NCBI RefSeq assembly: GCF_024102715.1
Contig: NZ_JAGFJM010000013.1
Coordinates: 1 to 42,323, forward strand
Direction of reading: 5' to 3'
Source: Nitrosomonas communis
GTDB lineage: Bacteria > Pseudomonadota > Gammaproteobacteria > Burkholderiales > Nitrosomonadaceae
Length of the DNA stretch: 42,323 bases
The notes under the pieces were generated by a model, which worked only from the letters and a program-made list of their open reading frames with translations, did no database searches and was not told where the DNA came from. Each line of letters starts with the position of its first letter. The stretch's first letter is position 1. Below are positions 1 through 10,121 of this stretch, in pieces. The position numbers and the translations under genes are program-made.

Positions 1-5
1 CCCAA

Positions 6-39
6 TAAAAAAGAGACTAGAGAAAACCCCTAATCTCTT
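6..39 (-). terminator. Probable intrinsic terminator of the tRNA gene
   Basis: Downstream of the tRNA on the minus strand, bases 11-16 pair perfectly with 34-39. A further three pairs form between 18-20 and 30-32 after a single mismatch. On the minus strand the stem runs into six T residues (complement of the A run at 7-12). The position directly behind the tRNA 3' end fits rho-independent termination. The stem is AT-rich and the loop fairly large, so this is a moderate call. Confidence 0.5.
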
Positions 40-46
40 GATTTTA

Positions 47-123
<77 letters not shown>

Positions 124-296
124 ATACGAACAATCAACTTACCATGAATAAACCGCAGCAAATATTTATCTCTTCTCCAGCAATCAGGAATAACTGATTA
201 ACGTCTTTCGTCTTCTTATTACGAATCAAACATCTCCGCGCCTCAACTACTCACCAAATTGGCGCACCAACAATCCCTACATTCCCAAATGCAAAC

Positions 297-325
297 ATTA
301 TAACGCAATGCGTTACTTGCATAAA
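297..325 (-). promoter_or_regulatory. Candidate sigma-70 promoter reading towards the tRNA
   Basis: On the minus strand a perfect TATAAT lies at 302-297. A weak -35 hexamer (TTTATG, 325-320) sits 17 bases upstream. It lies just past the rpoD stop and would give a leader of about 165 nt before the tRNA. The -35 is poor, so this is only a candidate. The tRNA could instead be read through from rpoD. Confidence 0.3.
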
Positions 326-328
326 AAA

Positions 329-2350
329 TTATGAGTTTCCCGTATCCAAAAAGCTACGCAGACGATCAGAACGAGCTGGATGTCGCAACTTCCGCAATGC
401 CTTTGCTTCAATTTGTCGAATACGCTCGCGTGTAACATCGAACTGTTTTCCAACCTCTTCCAAGGTATGATCGGTATTCATTTCAATACCAAAACGCATG
501 CGCAGAACTTTTGCCTCACGTGGCGTAAGGGAATCCAGCACATCCTTAGTAGCGGTACGTAGACTTGCATAAACAGCAGCATCAGCAGGTGCCACAGTTG
601 ATGAGTCCTCAATAAAATCACCCAAATGCGAGTCTTCATCATCACCAATTGGTGTTTCCATGGAGATTGGCTCTTTAGAAATCTTGAGAATTTTTCTAAT
701 CTTCTCTTCAGGCATCTCCATCTTTTGCGCCAGTAATGCTGGCTCCGGCTCCTGCCCAGTTTCCTGCAAGATCTGACGTGAAATACGATTCATTTTGTTA
801 ATCGTCTCGATCATATGAACCGGTATTCTAATCGTACGAGCCTGGTCGGCAATAGAGCGCGTTATTGCCTGACGTATCCACCATGTTGCATAGGTAGAAA
901 ATTTGTAACCACGTCGATATTCAAATTTATCAACGGCCTTCATCAAGCCAATATTACCTTCTTGAATGAGATCTAGAAATTGCAATCCACGATTAGTATA
1001 TTTCTTTGCAATCGAAATCACCAATCGCAAATTAGCTTCTGTCATCTCACGCTTTGCACGTCGCGCCTTAGCTTCACCAGTGGTCATGCGACGATTGATT
1101 TCTTTCAATTCTTTAATAGGAATCTTGGCTTGTTCTTGTAACGCAAGCAAACATTGCTGCTGCTCCAAAATAGCTGGCATGAAATGTTTCAATGACTGAC
1201 CGTAAGACTTGTTAGACTCAACCTCCAATCTAACCCAATCCAAATCTGTCTCATTGCCAGGAAAACATTTGATAAAATGATTGCGTGGCATTCCCGCCTT
1301 AGATACACATAGATCCATAATTTTTCGTTCGCAACCGCGAATTTCATTAACGAGATCGCGTTGTGTATCACATAATTTCTCTACCATTTTAGCTGAAAAG
1401 CGCATCGCCATAAGCTCGGATGAAATTTTCTCCTGCAGAGCTTTATATTTTTTATCTTCTCGCGCACTTTTCTTTTCGACTATTTTTTGCATTTCATTAT
1501 AAGCTTTGCGAATCTCTACAAAACGCTCTAATACATCGCTCTTTAACTTAATCAAGCTGGCGCTTGCGACTGCAACGCCGCCCTCATCTTCCATATCATC
1601 AGAAATAAAATCCTGCTCCAGTGTCTCATCAGATAGCTCTTCATTAAGAATTTCCTGAGTATCATCATCAAGAAAACCATCGACCAATTCATCAACACGC
1701 AACCGATCATTCTCTACTTCCGTCGCCAAATCCAGAATATCCGCAATAATCGTTGGACACGCAGAAATAGCCTGGATCATATGTCTCAAGCCATCTTCAA
1801 TACGTTTTGCAATTTCTATTTCACTTTCGCGTGTTAATAATTCAACAGATCCCATCTCACGCATATACATGCGCACTGGATCAGTAGTACGTCCAAACTC
1901 CGAATCTACACTTGAAAGGGCAGCTTCAGCCTCTTCAACTACGTCCTCATCAGTTACAGCGGTTGCCGTATCAGACATAAGCAATGCTTCTGCATCTGGC
2001 GCCTCATCATGAACCGATATTCCCATATCATTGATCATGCTAATGACGCCCTCAATTTGCTCAGCATCTAGCATATCATCGGGCAAGTGATCATTAATCT
2101 CAGCATAAGTCAAATAACCACGTTCCTTGCCCTGTACAATCAATTTTTTAAGCCGCATCTTTCGCGCCTCGATATCTTGAGGCGCAGAAGATAAAGTTTC
2201 CTCCACAATCTCTTCTACTTGATCATTATTTGGCGCTTTATTCTTTTTTGATACTCTCATTTTCACTGATTTTATCTTGGTTAACTCCAAGTGCTCAGCA
2301 GCAATTGGATTTTCTATGTCTTTTTCTGATGTTGATCGCTTTGTAGCCAT
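329..2350 (-). CDS. rpoD: RNA polymerase primary sigma factor RpoD (sigma-70)
   Basis: The 673-residue protein is the housekeeping sigma factor that directs core RNA polymerase to -35/-10 promoters. Visible domains are an acidic N-terminal region 1.1 (about 50-140), region 1.2 starting at [11 protein letters not shown] (about 157), the non-conserved insert of large group-1 sigmas (about 215-400), region 2 with [20 protein letters not shown] and [11 protein letters not shown], region 3, and region 4 ending with the [18 protein letters not shown] helix-turn-helix. Length and order are normal for proteobacterial RpoD. A lysine-rich stretch at about 28-42 is the only local peculiarity. It is the last gene of the rpsU-yqeY-dnaG-rpoD cluster, but 430 bp separate it from dnaG, so an own promoter is likely. 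The start is the ATG of the sequence MATKRS. Confidence 0.98.
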   Translation of the reverse strand: MATKRSTSEKDIENPIAAEHLELTKIKSVKMRVSKKNKAPNNDQVEEIVEETLSSAPQDIEARKMRLKKLIVQGKERGYLTYAEINDHLPDDMLDAEQIEGVISMINDMGISVHDEAPDAEALLMSDTATAVTDEDVVEEAEAALSSVDSEFGRTTDPVRMYMREMGSVELLTRESEIEIAKRIEDGLRHMIQAISACPTIIADILDLATEVENDRLRVDELVDGFLDDDTQEILNEELSDETLEQDFISDDMEDEGGVAVASASLIKLKSDVLERFVEIRKAYNEMQKIVEKKSAREDKKYKALQEKISSELMAMRFSAKMVEKLCDTQRDLVNEIRGCERKIMDLCVSKAGMPRNHFIKCFPGNETDLDWVRLEVESNKSYGQSLKHFMPAILEQQQCLLALQEQAKIPIKELKEINRRMTTGEAKARRAKREMTEANLRLVISIAKKYTNRGLQFLDLIQEGNIGLMKAVDKFEYRRGYKFSTYATWWIRQAITRSIADQARTIRIPVHMIETINKMNRISRQILQETGQEPEPALLAQKMEMPEEKIRKILKISKEPISMETPIGDDEDSHLGDFIEDSSTVAPADAAVYASLRTATKDVLDSLTPREAKVLRMRFGIEMNTDHTLEEVGKQFDVTRERIRQIEAKALRKLRHPARSDRLRSFLDTGNS

Positions 2351-2780
2351 ATTTTTTTAAGTATCCTGAACCATTCCTAAAAAATTCAACCTCTATTTTT
2401 ATAGCCGTCTCTTCTCTATGCGCACCCATTCATTTTAGCAACAAGGCCTATTTTCTATTTAAGAATTAATATTTGTTAAGCTATTAATTTCCTTCCAGGT
2501 TACCGCTAACCATTAATATCTATTTGCTGAATTCCGGTTGATAAAGATAAATAAAGTCTTAAATTTTAAGTATATCAAAAAATTGTCATACCGCTTCTTT
2601 TCATCTAGATAACGCCCCCCCCAAAGAGCTCATCTTCATTTATACCCTGTAACCTATTAACGCCACAACGCCGGCCCTCTTTTTGTTCAATTAATCAATG
2701 AAAAGTTCAAAATGAAAGTCATTCTCACCAACTGGCATCCAGATACCTTATTTATTATAGTAACAACTTGATAACAATCC
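2351..2780. other. Intergenic region between dnaG and rpoD (rpoD promoter region)
   Basis: The 430 bp are AT-rich with no credible ORF. The region probably carries rpoD promoters. On the minus strand a perfect TATAAT occurs at 2759-2754, but no good -35 lies at 16-18 bases spacing, so I do not call it. A run of eight C residues lies at 2615-2622. In E. coli the equivalent space holds heat-shock and internal rpoD promoters; no clear sigma-32 site was recognised here. Confidence 0.5.
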
Positions 2781-4583
2781 TCACGACATAGCCAATTGCT
2801 GCAATTCCCGCTTTTCCTCTACAGTCAGCATGCTTAGAGGTTTACTTTGCAATACCGCCATTCTTTGCTTGCGCTGCATCTCTTGCAGCCGCAACAACAC
2901 CCCAACAAACTCTGCCTCTATGTCCATACCCTCTTCCCATATATTTACCTCTTCCTCTATTTTTTCCAGCAATTCATAGCAAGGGCTATCACAGAAATAT
3001 GCCTTAACTGACAACGATGCCGCATCTTTTAAGACCTCTGGTGGGAAAGAATTAAAAAAATCTACTAGCGCTAGTAAGAGCGTTTTTTCATCATTTTGTT
3101 CATCACAACCAGCAAGCACATTCTTATCTAACTTCCCAGCGTATGCAGGATTATGCAGGATCAACTGTATTAATTTACGATAGGGTGTAGTTGGTTGCGG
3201 TCGCTTCATTTTCGGACTCGAGAGGGATAATGAACTCTTTCGCTTAAATTGCAATATCTCCTCTAATTCATTTTGGTTAATAGCAGTGAGTTGTGATAGT
3301 CGCTTTATCAGCACAAGAGCAAGAACTGGAGCACCAATTTGAGCTAGCAGCGGTTTTGCATGCTGCACCAATCCAGCACGACCCTCGCTCGTTTGAAGAT
3401 TCACACGTGCAGATAACTCACCATAAAAAAACTCTGACAGAGGTTGTGCCCGCTCCAAAAGCGCTTCAAACGATTCTTTCCCAAACTTACGAATATAACT
3501 ATCGGGATCTTCATTCTCGGGCAGAAACAAAAAATTTATTTTCTTTCCATCTCTTAATTGAGTGAGGCTATTTTCAAGCGCCCGCCAAGCCGCTTTTCTT
3601 CCTGCATTGTCGCCATCGAAACAAAAAATTATTTCATCAGTTTGGCGCAGAAGCTTCTGTATATGAAAAGGTGTGGTAGCCGTTCCAAGAGTTGCAACCG
3701 CATAGTCAATACCATGCTGTGCAAGCACGATTACATCCATGTATCCTTCTACCACCAAAGCCCGACCTGATTTACGGATCACTTTACTAGCGGCAAATAA
3801 ATTATAAAGCTCGCGTCCTTTTGTAAATAAAGGCGTCTCGGGAGAATTTAAATACTTTGGCTCTCCGGATTCCAACACCCTACCACCAAACCCAATTATC
3901 CTGCTTTTCTGGTCGAGAATTGGAAACATAATACGATTACGGAAACGATCATAATGCTTACCATCGTCGCCCGATACCACTAAACCCGCTTTTACCAGTA
4001 CATTTTCCGCCTGATTTAACGAATAATCAGAAAACACAGCAGCAAGATTCTGCCAACCAGGCGGCGCATAACCAATTCCAAAACGAACGGCTGTTTCTCC
4101 CGTTAAACCGCGTTTTTTCAAATAATCGATAGCATGATTGGCATTCTTGAGCTGTCTACGATAATATCGGGCTGCAATGCTCATCGATTCAACCATACGA
4201 TGCATAGATCCTCCCGCCTTATCTTGCTCACCTTCTTTTTTAGCAGCGGATAAATGGGATTCCGACACATGAGAGCTAGTCATCGCAGCTGGTCGAACTG
4301 GAACTTGCAATCCAGCATAGACAGCCAAATTTTCAACTGCATCGATAAAACTCATTCCATTATGCTCAATCAGAAAATTAATGGCATTGCCATGTCTACC
4401 ACAACCAAAGCAATGATAGAACTGCTTAGCGGGACTAACCGTAAATGATGGGGTTTTTTCATCATGAAAGGGGCAACATGCGCTAAAATTGCCACCGACT
4501 TTCTTGAGTGGCACATAACGCCCGACTACATCCGTTATATCGATGCGACTGAGCAACTCTTGAATAAACGATTGAGCAATCAT
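2781..4583 (-). CDS. dnaG: DNA primase DnaG
   Basis: The 600-residue primase makes RNA primers for lagging-strand synthesis at the replication fork. The N-terminal CHC2 zinc-binding domain shows the C-x2-H-x17-C-x2-C spacing (C37, H40, C58, C61). The TOPRIM catalytic core contains VVEGYMDVI and FCFDGDNAGRKAA with the metal-binding Glu and Asp residues. The C-terminal part (about 460-600) is a divergent helical domain expected to bind helicase DnaB. Length matches the family (about 580-620). It lies between yqeY (about 150 bp upstream) and rpoD, the standard macromolecular-synthesis order. The start at MIAQSFIQELLSRIDI agrees with the family N-terminus. Confidence 0.98.
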   Translation of the reverse strand: MIAQSFIQELLSRIDITDVVGRYVPLKKVGGNFSACCPFHDEKTPSFTVSPAKQFYHCFGCGRHGNAINFLIEHNGMSFIDAVENLAVYAGLQVPVRPAAMTSSHVSESHLSAAKKEGEQDKAGGSMHRMVESMSIAARYYRRQLKNANHAIDYLKKRGLTGETAVRFGIGYAPPGWQNLAAVFSDYSLNQAENVLVKAGLVVSGDDGKHYDRFRNRIMFPILDQKSRIIGFGGRVLESGEPKYLNSPETPLFTKGRELYNLFAASKVIRKSGRALVVEGYMDVIVLAQHGIDYAVATLGTATTPFHIQKLLRQTDEIIFCFDGDNAGRKAAWRALENSLTQLRDGKKINFLFLPENEDPDSYIRKFGKESFEALLERAQPLSEFFYGELSARVNLQTSEGRAGLVQHAKPLLAQIGAPVLALVLIKRLSQLTAINQNELEEILQFKRKSSLSLSSPKMKRPQPTTPYRKLIQLILHNPAYAGKLDKNVLAGCDEQNDEKTLLLALVDFFNSFPPEVLKDAASLSVKAYFCDSPCYELLEKIEEEVNIWEEGMDIEAEFVGVLLRLQEMQRKQRMAVLQSKPLSMLTVEEKRELQQLAMS

Positions 4584-4682
4584 TTATTAAAGTAAGTCAA
4601 TATGTTAGTTGATTATTAAAGAAATCGCCAAACCCTTACCACTGACTCACGCAAACTTAAAACGAATATCCATCCAATAAAA

Positions 4683-5129
4683 TCAAGAAGAAATTTTTTT
4701 CTTCACCAGCGCAGCCACCTGAGCCATATCCGCACATCCAGCCAGCCTAGCCTTTAGCAACGCCATGATCTTCCCCATTCGCTGCTGCCCCGTATCTGCC
4801 ACATCAGCGACAATCTCATTCACTATATTATCAATTTCAACTTCACTTAACATCTGCGGCATATAGGCGCGCAATACGTCTACCTCATATTTCTCAGCAT
4901 CAGCCAAATCCTGCCGGCGCGCTGCCTCATATTGCACAATCGAGTCCCGACGCTGCTTAAGCATTTTTTCGATCACAGCAATAATCGCCGCATCATCCAA
5001 TTCAATACGCTTATCAACCTCTCGCTGCTTAATTGCTGCTCGCAACAGCCGGATCGCATCGCGCCTCTTCGAGTCACCGGCACGCATTGCGGCCTTCATA
5101 TCTTCTGTGATTCTCTGCTTCAAATTCAT
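4683..5129 (-). CDS. yqeY: GatB/YqeY domain protein
   Basis: A 148-residue, helical, charged protein of the YqeY family. It resembles the C-terminal tail domain of the GatB amidotransferase subunit, thought to contact tRNA. The family signature includes KRRDAIRLLRAAIKQREVD near the start and YMPQMLSEVEI in the middle. The stand-alone protein has no settled function. It sits between rpsU and dnaG, as in many betaproteobacteria. I start it at the ATG giving MNLKQRITEDM; a TTG 15 bases upstream would add five residues that the family does not have. Confidence 0.93.
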   Translation of the reverse strand: MNLKQRITEDMKAAMRAGDSKRRDAIRLLRAAIKQREVDKRIELDDAAIIAVIEKMLKQRRDSIVQYEAARRQDLADAEKYEVDVLRAYMPQMLSEVEIDNIVNEIVADVADTGQQRMGKIMALLKARLAGCADMAQVAALVKKKISS

Positions 5130-5173
5130 AATCAAGCAGCCCAAAAAACTCGTCTTATAAACCTACTGATCAG

Positions 5174-5386
5174 CTAATAAAGTTTTGGCGGAAGTAATTG
5201 GCTACGCAAACGTTTGTAGGTGCGCTTTACCGCTGCAGCGAGCTTACGTTTACGCTCTGCCGTTGGTTTCTCATAAAATTCTCTTGCACGCAATTCTGTG
5301 AGTAACCCAGTTTTCTCAACCGCGCGTTTAAAACGACGCATAGCAACTTCAAATGGCTCGTTTTCTTTAACTTTAACAGTGGTCAT
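5174..5386 (-). CDS. rpsU: 30S ribosomal protein S21
   Basis: A 70-residue, strongly basic protein with the S21 signature [20 protein letters not shown] and the [16 protein letters not shown] tail. S21 sits near the 3' end of 16S rRNA on the 30S platform and helps initiation. Length is exactly family-typical. It is first in the cluster with yqeY, dnaG and rpoD, linking translation, replication and transcription genes. An AAGGAT ribosome-binding site lies about 11 bases before the ATG. Confidence 0.98.
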   Translation of the reverse strand: MTTVKVKENEPFEVAMRRFKRAVEKTGLLTELRAREFYEKPTAERKRKLAAAVKRTYKRLRSQLLPPKLY

Positions 5387-5447
5387 AAAACAGTAATCCT
5401 TTCGGTCTCCTTCTATTGAATGTTAATAATTTTACAAAAAGCTTGCT

Positions 5448-5476
5448 ACTATAGCATTATTATTTTTTTTATAAAA
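5448..5476 (-). promoter_or_regulatory. Candidate promoter of the rpsU cluster
   Basis: On the minus strand a TATAGT box (5453-5448) stands 17 bases downstream of a weak TTTTAT hexamer (5476-5471), within an AT-rich spacer. It would give a short leader (about 55 nt) for rpsU. Only the -10 is close to consensus, so confidence is limited. Confidence 0.35.
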
Positions 5477-5633
5477 GCTTACCGCAAGAAAAATTCTTCA
5501 ATACAATCAAATGAAAATCAACTAACCATTAATTGCGTTTTACCATTGATCTCTTTTCGATAGCCCCTTTTGCGCCCAATAGGCATAAAATTAGATACAG
5601 AAAAATTTAGTATAAATTATATTTACATTTAAA

Positions 5634-6653
5634 ATGATTGTGCTTGGCATTGAGACATCGTGTGATGAGACAGGCATCGCCCTCTATCACACTGAACATG
5701 GTTTATTAAGTCACACGCTATATTCGCAAACTGAAATCCACAATGAGTATGGCGGAGTTGTACCAGAGCTCGCCTCACGTGATCATATCCGCCATGTAGT
5801 CCCTCTTATAAAACAAGCTTTGAAAGAAGCAAATATTTGCCTGAAGGAAGTTAATGCCATTGCTTACACGCAAGGGCCTGGCTTGGCAGGAGCATTATTG
5901 GTAGGTGCATGCATCGGTTCTGCGCTTTCATTTGCTCTTGGTATTCCAGTACTGCATATTCATCACCTTGAAGGCCATCTTCTGTCTCCTTTATTATCGA
6001 CACCATCTCCCACATTTCCTTTTTTAGCATTACTCGTTTCTGGTGGTCACACCCAACTGATCAGGGTAAATGACATAGGACAATATGTACTACTTGGTGA
6101 AACAGTCGACGATGCAGCGGGTGAAGCTTTTGATAAAACCGCGAAGCTTCTTGGGCTAGATTATCCCGGCGGACGGGCACTTGCCGCGCTCGCTGAACAA
6201 GGTGGTAGATCCAGTCATTTTAAACTTCCTCGTCCCATGCGGCATAGCGGGGATTTTAACTTTAGTTTCAGCGGGCTAAAAACCGCTGTTTCTACCTTAA
6301 TAAAAAATCATAAAATTACCCACCAAGTCAGCGCCGACATTGCGCTTTCTTTTCAAGAAGCAGTCATCGATATCCTGACAGAAAAATCCTTGTCTGCCCT
6401 CGTGCAAACTGGACTCAGTCAACTCGTTGTAGCTGGCGGAGTAGGCGCAAATATTCAGTTACGTAAAAGACTCTTTCGCGAAACAACCAATATGGGGGCA
6501 ACAGTTTTTTTTCCTGAATTCGAATTCTGCACAGACAATGGTGCAATGATCGCTTTTGCTGGAGCGATGCGCGTACAAAAGCAAGGCATCAACTGTCAAC
6601 AACTTATGAATAGCTTCACCGTTAGAGCTAGATGGGATCTGGAAACACTGTAA
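5634..6653 (+). CDS. tsaD: tRNA N6-threonylcarbamoyladenosine (t6A) transferase TsaD
   Basis: The 339-residue TsaD/Kae1/Gcp protein transfers the threonylcarbamoyl group to A37 of ANN-decoding tRNAs, working with TsaB, TsaE and TsaC. The ASKHA fold begins with [13 protein letters not shown]. The metal-binding HLEGH motif is at 111-115, the nucleotide-binding LVSGGHTQL follows, and CTDNGAMIA is near the end. Length is normal. It is divergent from rpsU (about 250 bp apart), which is a common proteobacterial arrangement, and ends 18 bp before the stop of the converging plsY. Confidence 0.98.
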   Translation: MIVLGIETSCDETGIALYHTEHGLLSHTLYSQTEIHNEYGGVVPELASRDHIRHVVPLIKQALKEANICLKEVNAIAYTQGPGLAGALLVGACIGSALSFALGIPVLHIHHLEGHLLSPLLSTPSPTFPFLALLVSGGHTQLIRVNDIGQYVLLGETVDDAAGEAFDKTAKLLGLDYPGGRALAALAEQGGRSSHFKLPRPMRHSGDFNFSFSGLKTAVSTLIKNHKITHQVSADIALSFQEAVIDILTEKSLSALVQTGLSQLVVAGGVGANIQLRKRLFRETTNMGATVFFPEFEFCTDNGAMIAFAGAMRVQKQGINCQQLMNSFTVRARWDLETL

Positions 6654-6671
6654 AAAATAGTCGATATCAAA

Positions 6672-7280
6672 TCACAATTTACTTTTTTCTCCAATACGCG
6701 TTTCTCTACCTGCAGCCAGATTGATGATATTTGGTTTATGCCGCCAAAAAAGAAGTAGCGATATCATCGTAATGGCCCAGACATTTATTCCGGGGCCAAA
6801 CAAAATATATGCATAAATAGGCGCCAGCAGTGCAGCAACCAATGCAGCCAATGAAGATACACGCCAAATTATTGCGACCAGCGCCCAGGTAAGCATCACT
6901 GCCCCTCCTAACCAAAGATCCAAGCCGAGTAGCACGCCAGCCGATGTTGCCACCCCCTTGCCACCTTTAAAGTCAAGAAAAATAGGAAACAAATGACCAA
7001 GAAAAACAGCCAACGCAACGCCAGCGATCACTTCGCTTCCAAGTTCCCATGCGAAGGAAAAATATTTGGCGAGTATTACTGCTAGCCACCCTTTGCCCGC
7101 ATCACCCAATAACGTTAAAACTGCTGCTACTTTCTTGCCGCTACGCAGCACATTGGTCGCACCAGGATTTTTTGAGCCATATGTTCTCGGATCAGGCAAT
7201 TTAAATAGCCAACTTGCTATTACTGCAAATGAAATTGAGCCCAGCAAATAAGCTACTAACAACATCAACCCTATTTCCAT
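6672..7280 (-). CDS. plsY: Acyl-phosphate:glycerol-3-phosphate acyltransferase PlsY
   Basis: A 202-residue integral membrane protein with about five hydrophobic segments. PlsY transfers the acyl chain from acyl-phosphate (made by PlsX) to the sn-1 position of glycerol-3-phosphate, the first step of phospholipid synthesis. The characteristic loop [14 protein letters not shown] is at about 35-48, and a second conserved loop has FKGGKGVAT. It faces tsaD tail-to-tail and folB head-to-head (113 bp), the widely conserved tsaD-plsY-folB neighbourhood. Confidence 0.97.
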   Translation of the reverse strand: MEIGLMLLVAYLLGSISFAVIASWLFKLPDPRTYGSKNPGATNVLRSGKKVAAVLTLLGDAGKGWLAVILAKYFSFAWELGSEVIAGVALAVFLGHLFPIFLDFKGGKGVATSAGVLLGLDLWLGGAVMLTWALVAIIWRVSSLAALVAALLAPIYAYILFGPGINVWAITMISLLLFWRHKPNIINLAAGRETRIGEKSKL

Positions 7281-7393
7281 ACCATCACCAAAATAGCACC
7301 ACTTTTATAAATAGACTAGAATCGCTATAACAATACATGAAGACATTTTTTAAATTAATTCAAAGCAAAACTATAAATCACATTTAAATCCGA

Positions 7394-7777
7394 ATGATGG
7401 ATACTATCTTTCTCCAAGGCTTCCAAGCAAAAACGCTCATTGGAATTTATCCATGGGAAAAAAAAATTGCTCAAACAATTGAGCTTAACCTTGAAATTGC
7501 CCTCCCAACCAATCGCGCCTGTTTTACCGACAATCTAGAAGATTCGCTGGATTATTCCCTCATTGTCAAGCGTATCAATGATACTTTGGCTACCAAACAC
7601 TTCTGTTTACTTGAGGCACTAGCCGAGCATATTGCTCAAATTGTCTTGATAGAATTTAATTCACCATGGGTAAAAGTAAGCGTTGCTAAGCTTGACATTA
7701 TTCAAGGAGTAAAAAAGCTTGGTATCTGTATTGAACGAAAATCAACGCTATACCAGCTTACCCCTTCGCCTGCATAG
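7394..7777 (+). CDS. folB: Dihydroneopterin aldolase FolB
   Basis: A 127-residue T-fold enzyme of folate synthesis. It cleaves 7,8-dihydroneopterin to 6-hydroxymethyl-dihydropterin and glycolaldehyde. The N-terminal LQGFQAKTLIGIYPWEK holds the pterin-binding Glu, and the catalytic Lys is in the VKKLGICIER segment near the C-terminus. Two ATGs are adjacent (MMDT); the second gives the more usual N-terminus, but the difference is one residue. It is divergent from plsY. Confidence 0.95.
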   Translation: MMDTIFLQGFQAKTLIGIYPWEKKIAQTIELNLEIALPTNRACFTDNLEDSLDYSLIVKRINDTLATKHFCLLEALAEHIAQIVLIEFNSPWVKVSVAKLDIIQGVKKLGICIERKSTLYQLTPSPA

Positions 7778-7843
7778 CAGATTTATACTATTTAGCCCGT
7801 AATCCTCTTAATCCGGAAATGACGAAAACATTGAGCCAGATCT

Positions 7844-8521
7844 TCAAGATATTCTATATCGTGTTGGATCGGGGATCTGTGCCGCATTAAAACCCGCCTT
7901 GCGCAAGCGGCATGCATCACATAGACCGCAAGCGAATCCAGTTTCATCAGACTGATAACAAGAGACAGTTAAACCATAATCAATCCCTAATTCTACTCCC
8001 AGACAGATAATTTCTTTTTTGGAAAGATTAATAAGCGGCGCATGCAGCGTCAGCTTATTCCCCTCTCTGGCAGTTTTGGTTGCAAGATTCGACATTTTCT
8101 CAAACGCTTCAATATAGTCTGGCCGACAATCCGGATAACCAGAATAATCGATAGCATTGACACCGATAAAGATATCGTGACTTCCGAGCACTTCAGCCCA
8201 GGCTAATGCCAGGGAAAGCATAATCGTATTACGTGCAGGAACGTAGGTAACAGGAATACCAGTCATTATTCCTTCAATAGGAACAGCGATAGACTTATCA
8301 GTGAGTGCGGAACCTCCCAGCACACCCAAATCCACGCTGATGATCCGGTGTGCTTTGACACCCATGGATTGACCAATCTTCAGTGCTGCCGCCAACTCTG
8401 ACTGATGACGTTGACCATAGTCAATACTCAAGGCATAACATGCAAACCCTTTGTCACACGCGATCGCAAGTGTCGTTGCCGAATCTAATCCGCCTGATAA
8501 AAGCACAACAGCTTTTCTCAT
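7844..8521 (-). CDS. queC: 7-cyano-7-deazaguanine synthase QueC
   Basis: A 225-residue PP-loop ATPase that converts 7-carboxy-7-deazaguanine to preQ0 in the queuosine tRNA-modification pathway. The ATP-binding PP-loop is [17 protein letters not shown] near residue 5. A C-terminal zinc site is formed by the cysteines in SCYQ and [11 protein letters not shown]. Length is typical. It follows queE by 56 bp and is the last gene of the long yebC-to-queC run. Confidence 0.97.
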   Translation of the reverse strand: MRKAVVLLSGGLDSATTLAIACDKGFACYALSIDYGQRHQSELAAALKIGQSMGVKAHRIISVDLGVLGGSALTDKSIAVPIEGIMTGIPVTYVPARNTIMLSLALAWAEVLGSHDIFIGVNAIDYSGYPDCRPDYIEAFEKMSNLATKTAREGNKLTLHAPLINLSKKEIICLGVELGIDYGLTVSCYQSDETGFACGLCDACRLRKAGFNAAQIPDPTRYRIS

Positions 8522-8577
8522 AAAGCCACAAGATTTTTAATAGAGAAACAATTCGCAGAAACATATTTGCCGGATCA

Positions 8578-9267
8578 TCATCGTCCTGTTACCTCCCCCC
8601 ACAGTATTTTATGCAACTGGAGTTGTAGTCTAACCGGCAAACGATCCTTTAATATCCAGTCTGCAAGCAGAGACGGCTCAAGCTGGCCATATACTGGTGA
8701 AAACAGCACCGGGCAAATCTGATCGAGATGCCGCTCATTAAATACGCCAGCTGCCCATTGATAATCTGCCTCGTCACACAAAACAAATTTTAATTCATCA
8801 TGATAAGTTAAATAATCAAGATTTGACCACCGGTTCTTCGTCACTTCACCCGAGCCAGGGGTCTTGATATCTACAATCTTGGAAACTCGCTTATCCACCC
8901 TAGAAACATCGAGTGCTCCACTTGTTTCAAGAGAAACAGAATAACCTGCATCACACAGCACAGTAAGTAGTGTCAGACAAGCTTTTTGCGCCAGAGGCTC
9001 ACCACCCGTAACTGTAATATAGCGAGATGCATAACTTGAAACTTCGTTCATCACCTCACCAATTGACAGGTTCCTGCCCCCTGTGAATGCATACGCGGTA
9101 TCACAATATCCACACCGCAAGGGACAACCCGTCAAGCGAATAAATACTGTCGGCAAACCAACCCGACTGGTTTCTCCTTGCAAAGAGTAAAATATTTCAC
9201 TTATATGCAATACTTCTGCTTCTAGCTTCTGTTCAGAATGTTGTTGTAGCGGAAAGGGAAAATGCAT
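8578..9267 (-). CDS. queE: 7-carboxy-7-deazaguanine synthase QueE (radical SAM)
   Basis: A 229-residue radical-SAM enzyme that rearranges 6-carboxytetrahydropterin into 7-carboxy-7-deazaguanine. The C-x3-C-x2-C cluster motif is CPLRCGYC at about 48-55, after the substrate-binding FYSLQGETSRVGLP. A glycine-rich SAM motif is TVTGGEPLAQ. The first 20 or so residues before HISEIFYSLQGE are longer than in E. coli, but an AGAGG ribosome-binding site precedes this ATG. It is placed between cpoB and queC, a frequent Tol-Pal neighbourhood in proteobacteria. Confidence 0.96.
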   Translation of the reverse strand: MHFPFPLQQHSEQKLEAEVLHISEIFYSLQGETSRVGLPTVFIRLTGCPLRCGYCDTAYAFTGGRNLSIGEVMNEVSSYASRYITVTGGEPLAQKACLTLLTVLCDAGYSVSLETSGALDVSRVDKRVSKIVDIKTPGSGEVTKNRWSNLDYLTYHDELKFVLCDEADYQWAAGVFNERHLDQICPVLFSPVYGQLEPSLLADWILKDRLPVRLQLQLHKILWGEVTGR

Positions 9268-9314
9268 TACCTCTCAAGAGACACACTAATGATTGCTCTC
9301 TTCGTTATTAAATT

Positions 9315-10121
9315 TTATTTTATATTAATGAGTCGATGCTTAGCCTTTTCAGCTGCATCACTATTAGGGTATTTAGCGAGCAAGTTTTGCAGTGTTTTCT
9401 TAGCTGCAGAAACTTCAGCCATTTCCAATTGACTACTCGCCATATTGAGCATAGCATCAGGCGCTTTTGCGCTATTAGGATAATTTTCGATTATTTTTTG
9501 CTGCGTATTGATGGCAGATCTAAAATCACGTAATGCATAATGAGCATTACCTATCCAATACACAGCTCCTGGCGCCAAATTAGAAGCAGAATAACGTGCG
9601 AGAAAATTTTCAAATTGAGCAATCGCTCTGGAATAATCACCTTGTTTGAACAAATCATAACTGGCATTATAAGCATCTCGCTCTGATACATCTGTCGGTT
9701 GGGCTACAGCCACAGTCCTTTCGCCGGTTGCCGTCGTAGGGGCAGAAAGCGTGGTATCTGATGAAGAATTCGGGCTAATCGACGTATCATGAGATGCAGG
9801 TTCAACTTGTCTCAATCGGTTATCCAAATCAATATAAAAATCCTTCTGCTGTTTTTTCAACAGCTTATTTTCTTCATTCAATATTTCAATTTGCCCATGT
9901 AGTTTCCCAAGCTCAATTTTAAATGCTTCGAGCTGGCTATATAGTTCTAATATTGCCTGATTTTTAAGAGCTTCTTCTACGCTAATGATACGCGCCCCCA
10001 TCTCTTGTATTTGTTTATGTAATAATTCAATTTGCTCACGTGCTTGTGAGTCATCGAATAATCCAGCAAAACTTACATTACAACTAAGCAAAAACAATAG
10101 TACAGAAGCGCGCACCAGCAT
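9315..10121 (-). CDS. cpoB: Cell division coordinator CpoB (YbgF), periplasmic TPR protein
   Basis: A 268-residue periplasmic protein that links outer-membrane constriction by Tol-Pal with septal peptidoglycan synthesis. The N-terminus has a signal peptide (hydrophobic core VRASVLLFLLSCNVSFA). A coiled coil follows (about 25-100) that trimerises and binds TolA, then a Ser/Thr-rich linker, then TPR repeats from about 150 (DAYNASYDLFKQGDYSRAI; NAHYALRDFRSAI). Its ATG overlaps the pal stop by one base (TAATG), which implies translational coupling with pal. Confidence 0.95.
   Translation of the reverse strand: MLVRASVLLFLLSCNVSFAGLFDDSQAREQIELLHKQIQEMGARIISVEEALKNQAILELYSQLEAFKIELGKLHGQIEILNEENKLLKKQQKDFYIDLDNRLRQVEPASHDTSISPNSSSDTTLSAPTTATGERTVAVAQPTDVSERDAYNASYDLFKQGDYSRAIAQFENFLARYSASNLAPGAVYWIGNAHYALRDFRSAINTQQKIIENYPNSAKAPDAMLNMASSQLEMAEVSAAKKTLQNLLAKYPNSDAAEKAKHRLINIK

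Noticed and set aside
2615-2622. Run of eight C between dnaG and rpoD as a phase-variable switch
   Set aside because: It lies in non-coding DNA with no promoter element placed so that its length would matter; interest is far lower than for the tolB tract.
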